Source: Actinomycetota bacterium
Lineage (GTDB): Bacteria; Actinomycetota; Acidimicrobiia; Acidimicrobiales; Ilumatobacteraceae
Assembly (NCBI GenBank): GCA_027730505.1
Contig: JAQCGT010000007.1
Coordinates: 1-46,892, forward strand
Direction: 5' to 3'
Length of the DNA stretch: 46,892 bases
Part shown: positions 46,524 to 46,892 of the stretch, in pieces
Position numbering within the stretch: position 1 is the first letter of the stretch
How the letters are laid out: every line of letters starts with the position of its first letter
Notes under the pieces: generated by a model
The model's input: the letters and a program-made list of their open reading frames with translations, nothing else
Databases searched by the model: none
Told to the model about the DNA's origin: nothing
Program-made: the position numbers and the translations under genes

Positions 46524-46882
46524 TGGACATCGTCACGCTCGCCGCACAGTGCGACCAGCAGGCTGCGGTCGCAACCGCACTGTCCGACCGACTGATGGCG
46601 ACTGCCATGGCCGAGCAACCCGGTGAAACCCAACGCTCACATGTGATCGCCGCCCACTGTCTCGTCACCCTCGCTGAGCTGTGGCGGCAGCGTCGCCCGG
46701 TGATCGACGTACCCGAACAACCCGTTCACGACGAGCCTCCGACCGATGTCGACACCTACCGGCGCGATCTGATCGCCGAGCTCGCCTCATGGTCGATCGA
46801 TCCGTTTCTCGACCCGTCGACCGACCTGCTCGCCTCTCGGGTACGTGCCGAACTCGAACGGATCAAGGAGGTGCTCTCATGA
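46520..46882 (+). CDS. Unknown 120-residue helical protein
   Basis: I do not recognise this protein. It is mostly alpha-helical by composition, with a His/Cys pair (AAHCLVTLAELWRQRR) near residues 44-59 and an acidic, proline-rich middle (EQPVHDEPPTDVDTYRRD). No helix long enough for a membrane span and no signal peptide. It starts GTG-ATG overlapping the preceding small gene and its TGA overlaps the next start (ATGA), so it is part of an operon running off the window. Confidence 0.65.
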   Translation: MMDIVTLAAQCDQQAAVATALSDRLMATAMAEQPGETQRSHVIAAHCLVTLAELWRQRRPVIDVPEQPVHDEPPTDVDTYRRDLIAELASWSIDPFLDPSTDLLASRVRAELERIKEVLS

Positions 46883-46892
46883 TGCGTCGCAT
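46879..46892 (+). CDS. Start of a further gene, cut by window end
   Basis: ATGATGCGTCGC begins four bases before the preceding stop ends (ATGA overlap) and continues out of the window in the same direction. Only four codons (Met-Met-Arg-Arg) are visible; the basic start would fit a signal peptide but nothing more can be said. Confidence 0.4.

Overview
The window is about 47 kb of GC-rich, tightly packed chromosome from an actinobacterium. Class Acidimicrobiia (an Ilumatobacter-like lineage) is my best inference, from GTG/TTG starts, short start-proximal -10 motifs, ClpC, an LppM-type lipoprotein, and a split b6f-like cytochrome b instead of the single-chain QcrB usual in Actinomycetes. There are no mobile elements, CRISPR arrays or rRNAs, and no gene-free stretch over 300 bases.

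Most of the window is respiratory chain. A long minus-strand run (39187 down to 17574) encodes, in order: a small unknown membrane protein, a 2[4Fe-4S] ferredoxin, cytochrome b6-like, subunit IV-like, Rieske and diheme c subunits, a second unknown membrane protein, a complete 14-subunit complex I (nuoA-N, here nuo-1) and an aldehyde dehydrogenase. A second minus-strand run (14892 down to 1375) encodes a different, 11-subunit complex I without nuoE, nuoF and nuoG (nuo-2), then a MidA/NDUFAF7-family methyltransferase and acetyl-CoA synthetase. Between the two runs, on the plus strand, lie an MFS exporter and the protein AMPylase SelO.

Divergent from the bc-complex genes is a membrane monoheme cytochrome c (39397) followed by a geranylgeranyl-reductase-like flavoprotein, convergent with a polyprenyl diphosphate synthase; the last two fit menaquinone-tail reduction and synthesis. 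The right end carries clpC, a DUF1353 protein, an LppM-like lipoprotein and small genes of unknown role. The left end carries tRNA-Thr, a GNAT acetyltransferase, tRNA-Tyr and yajQ.

The most interesting signals are four. (1) A peptide motif, IPEHLLKR, sits at the N-terminus of both the subunit IV-like protein and the divergently encoded cytochrome c, with a second degenerate copy inside the former. (2) The MidA/NDUFAF7 gene is attached to the nuo operon whose NuoD has the HRG arginine, while the NuoD of the other operon has threonine there. (3) The cytochrome b6-like protein has a CLGG cysteine placed like the heme c-n cysteine of b6f, and the partner subunit has APWY in place of PEWY. (4) Two small membrane proteins and a ferredoxin of unknown role are built into the bc/complex I operon. 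All functional statements come from reading the sequence and from family knowledge; no search was run.
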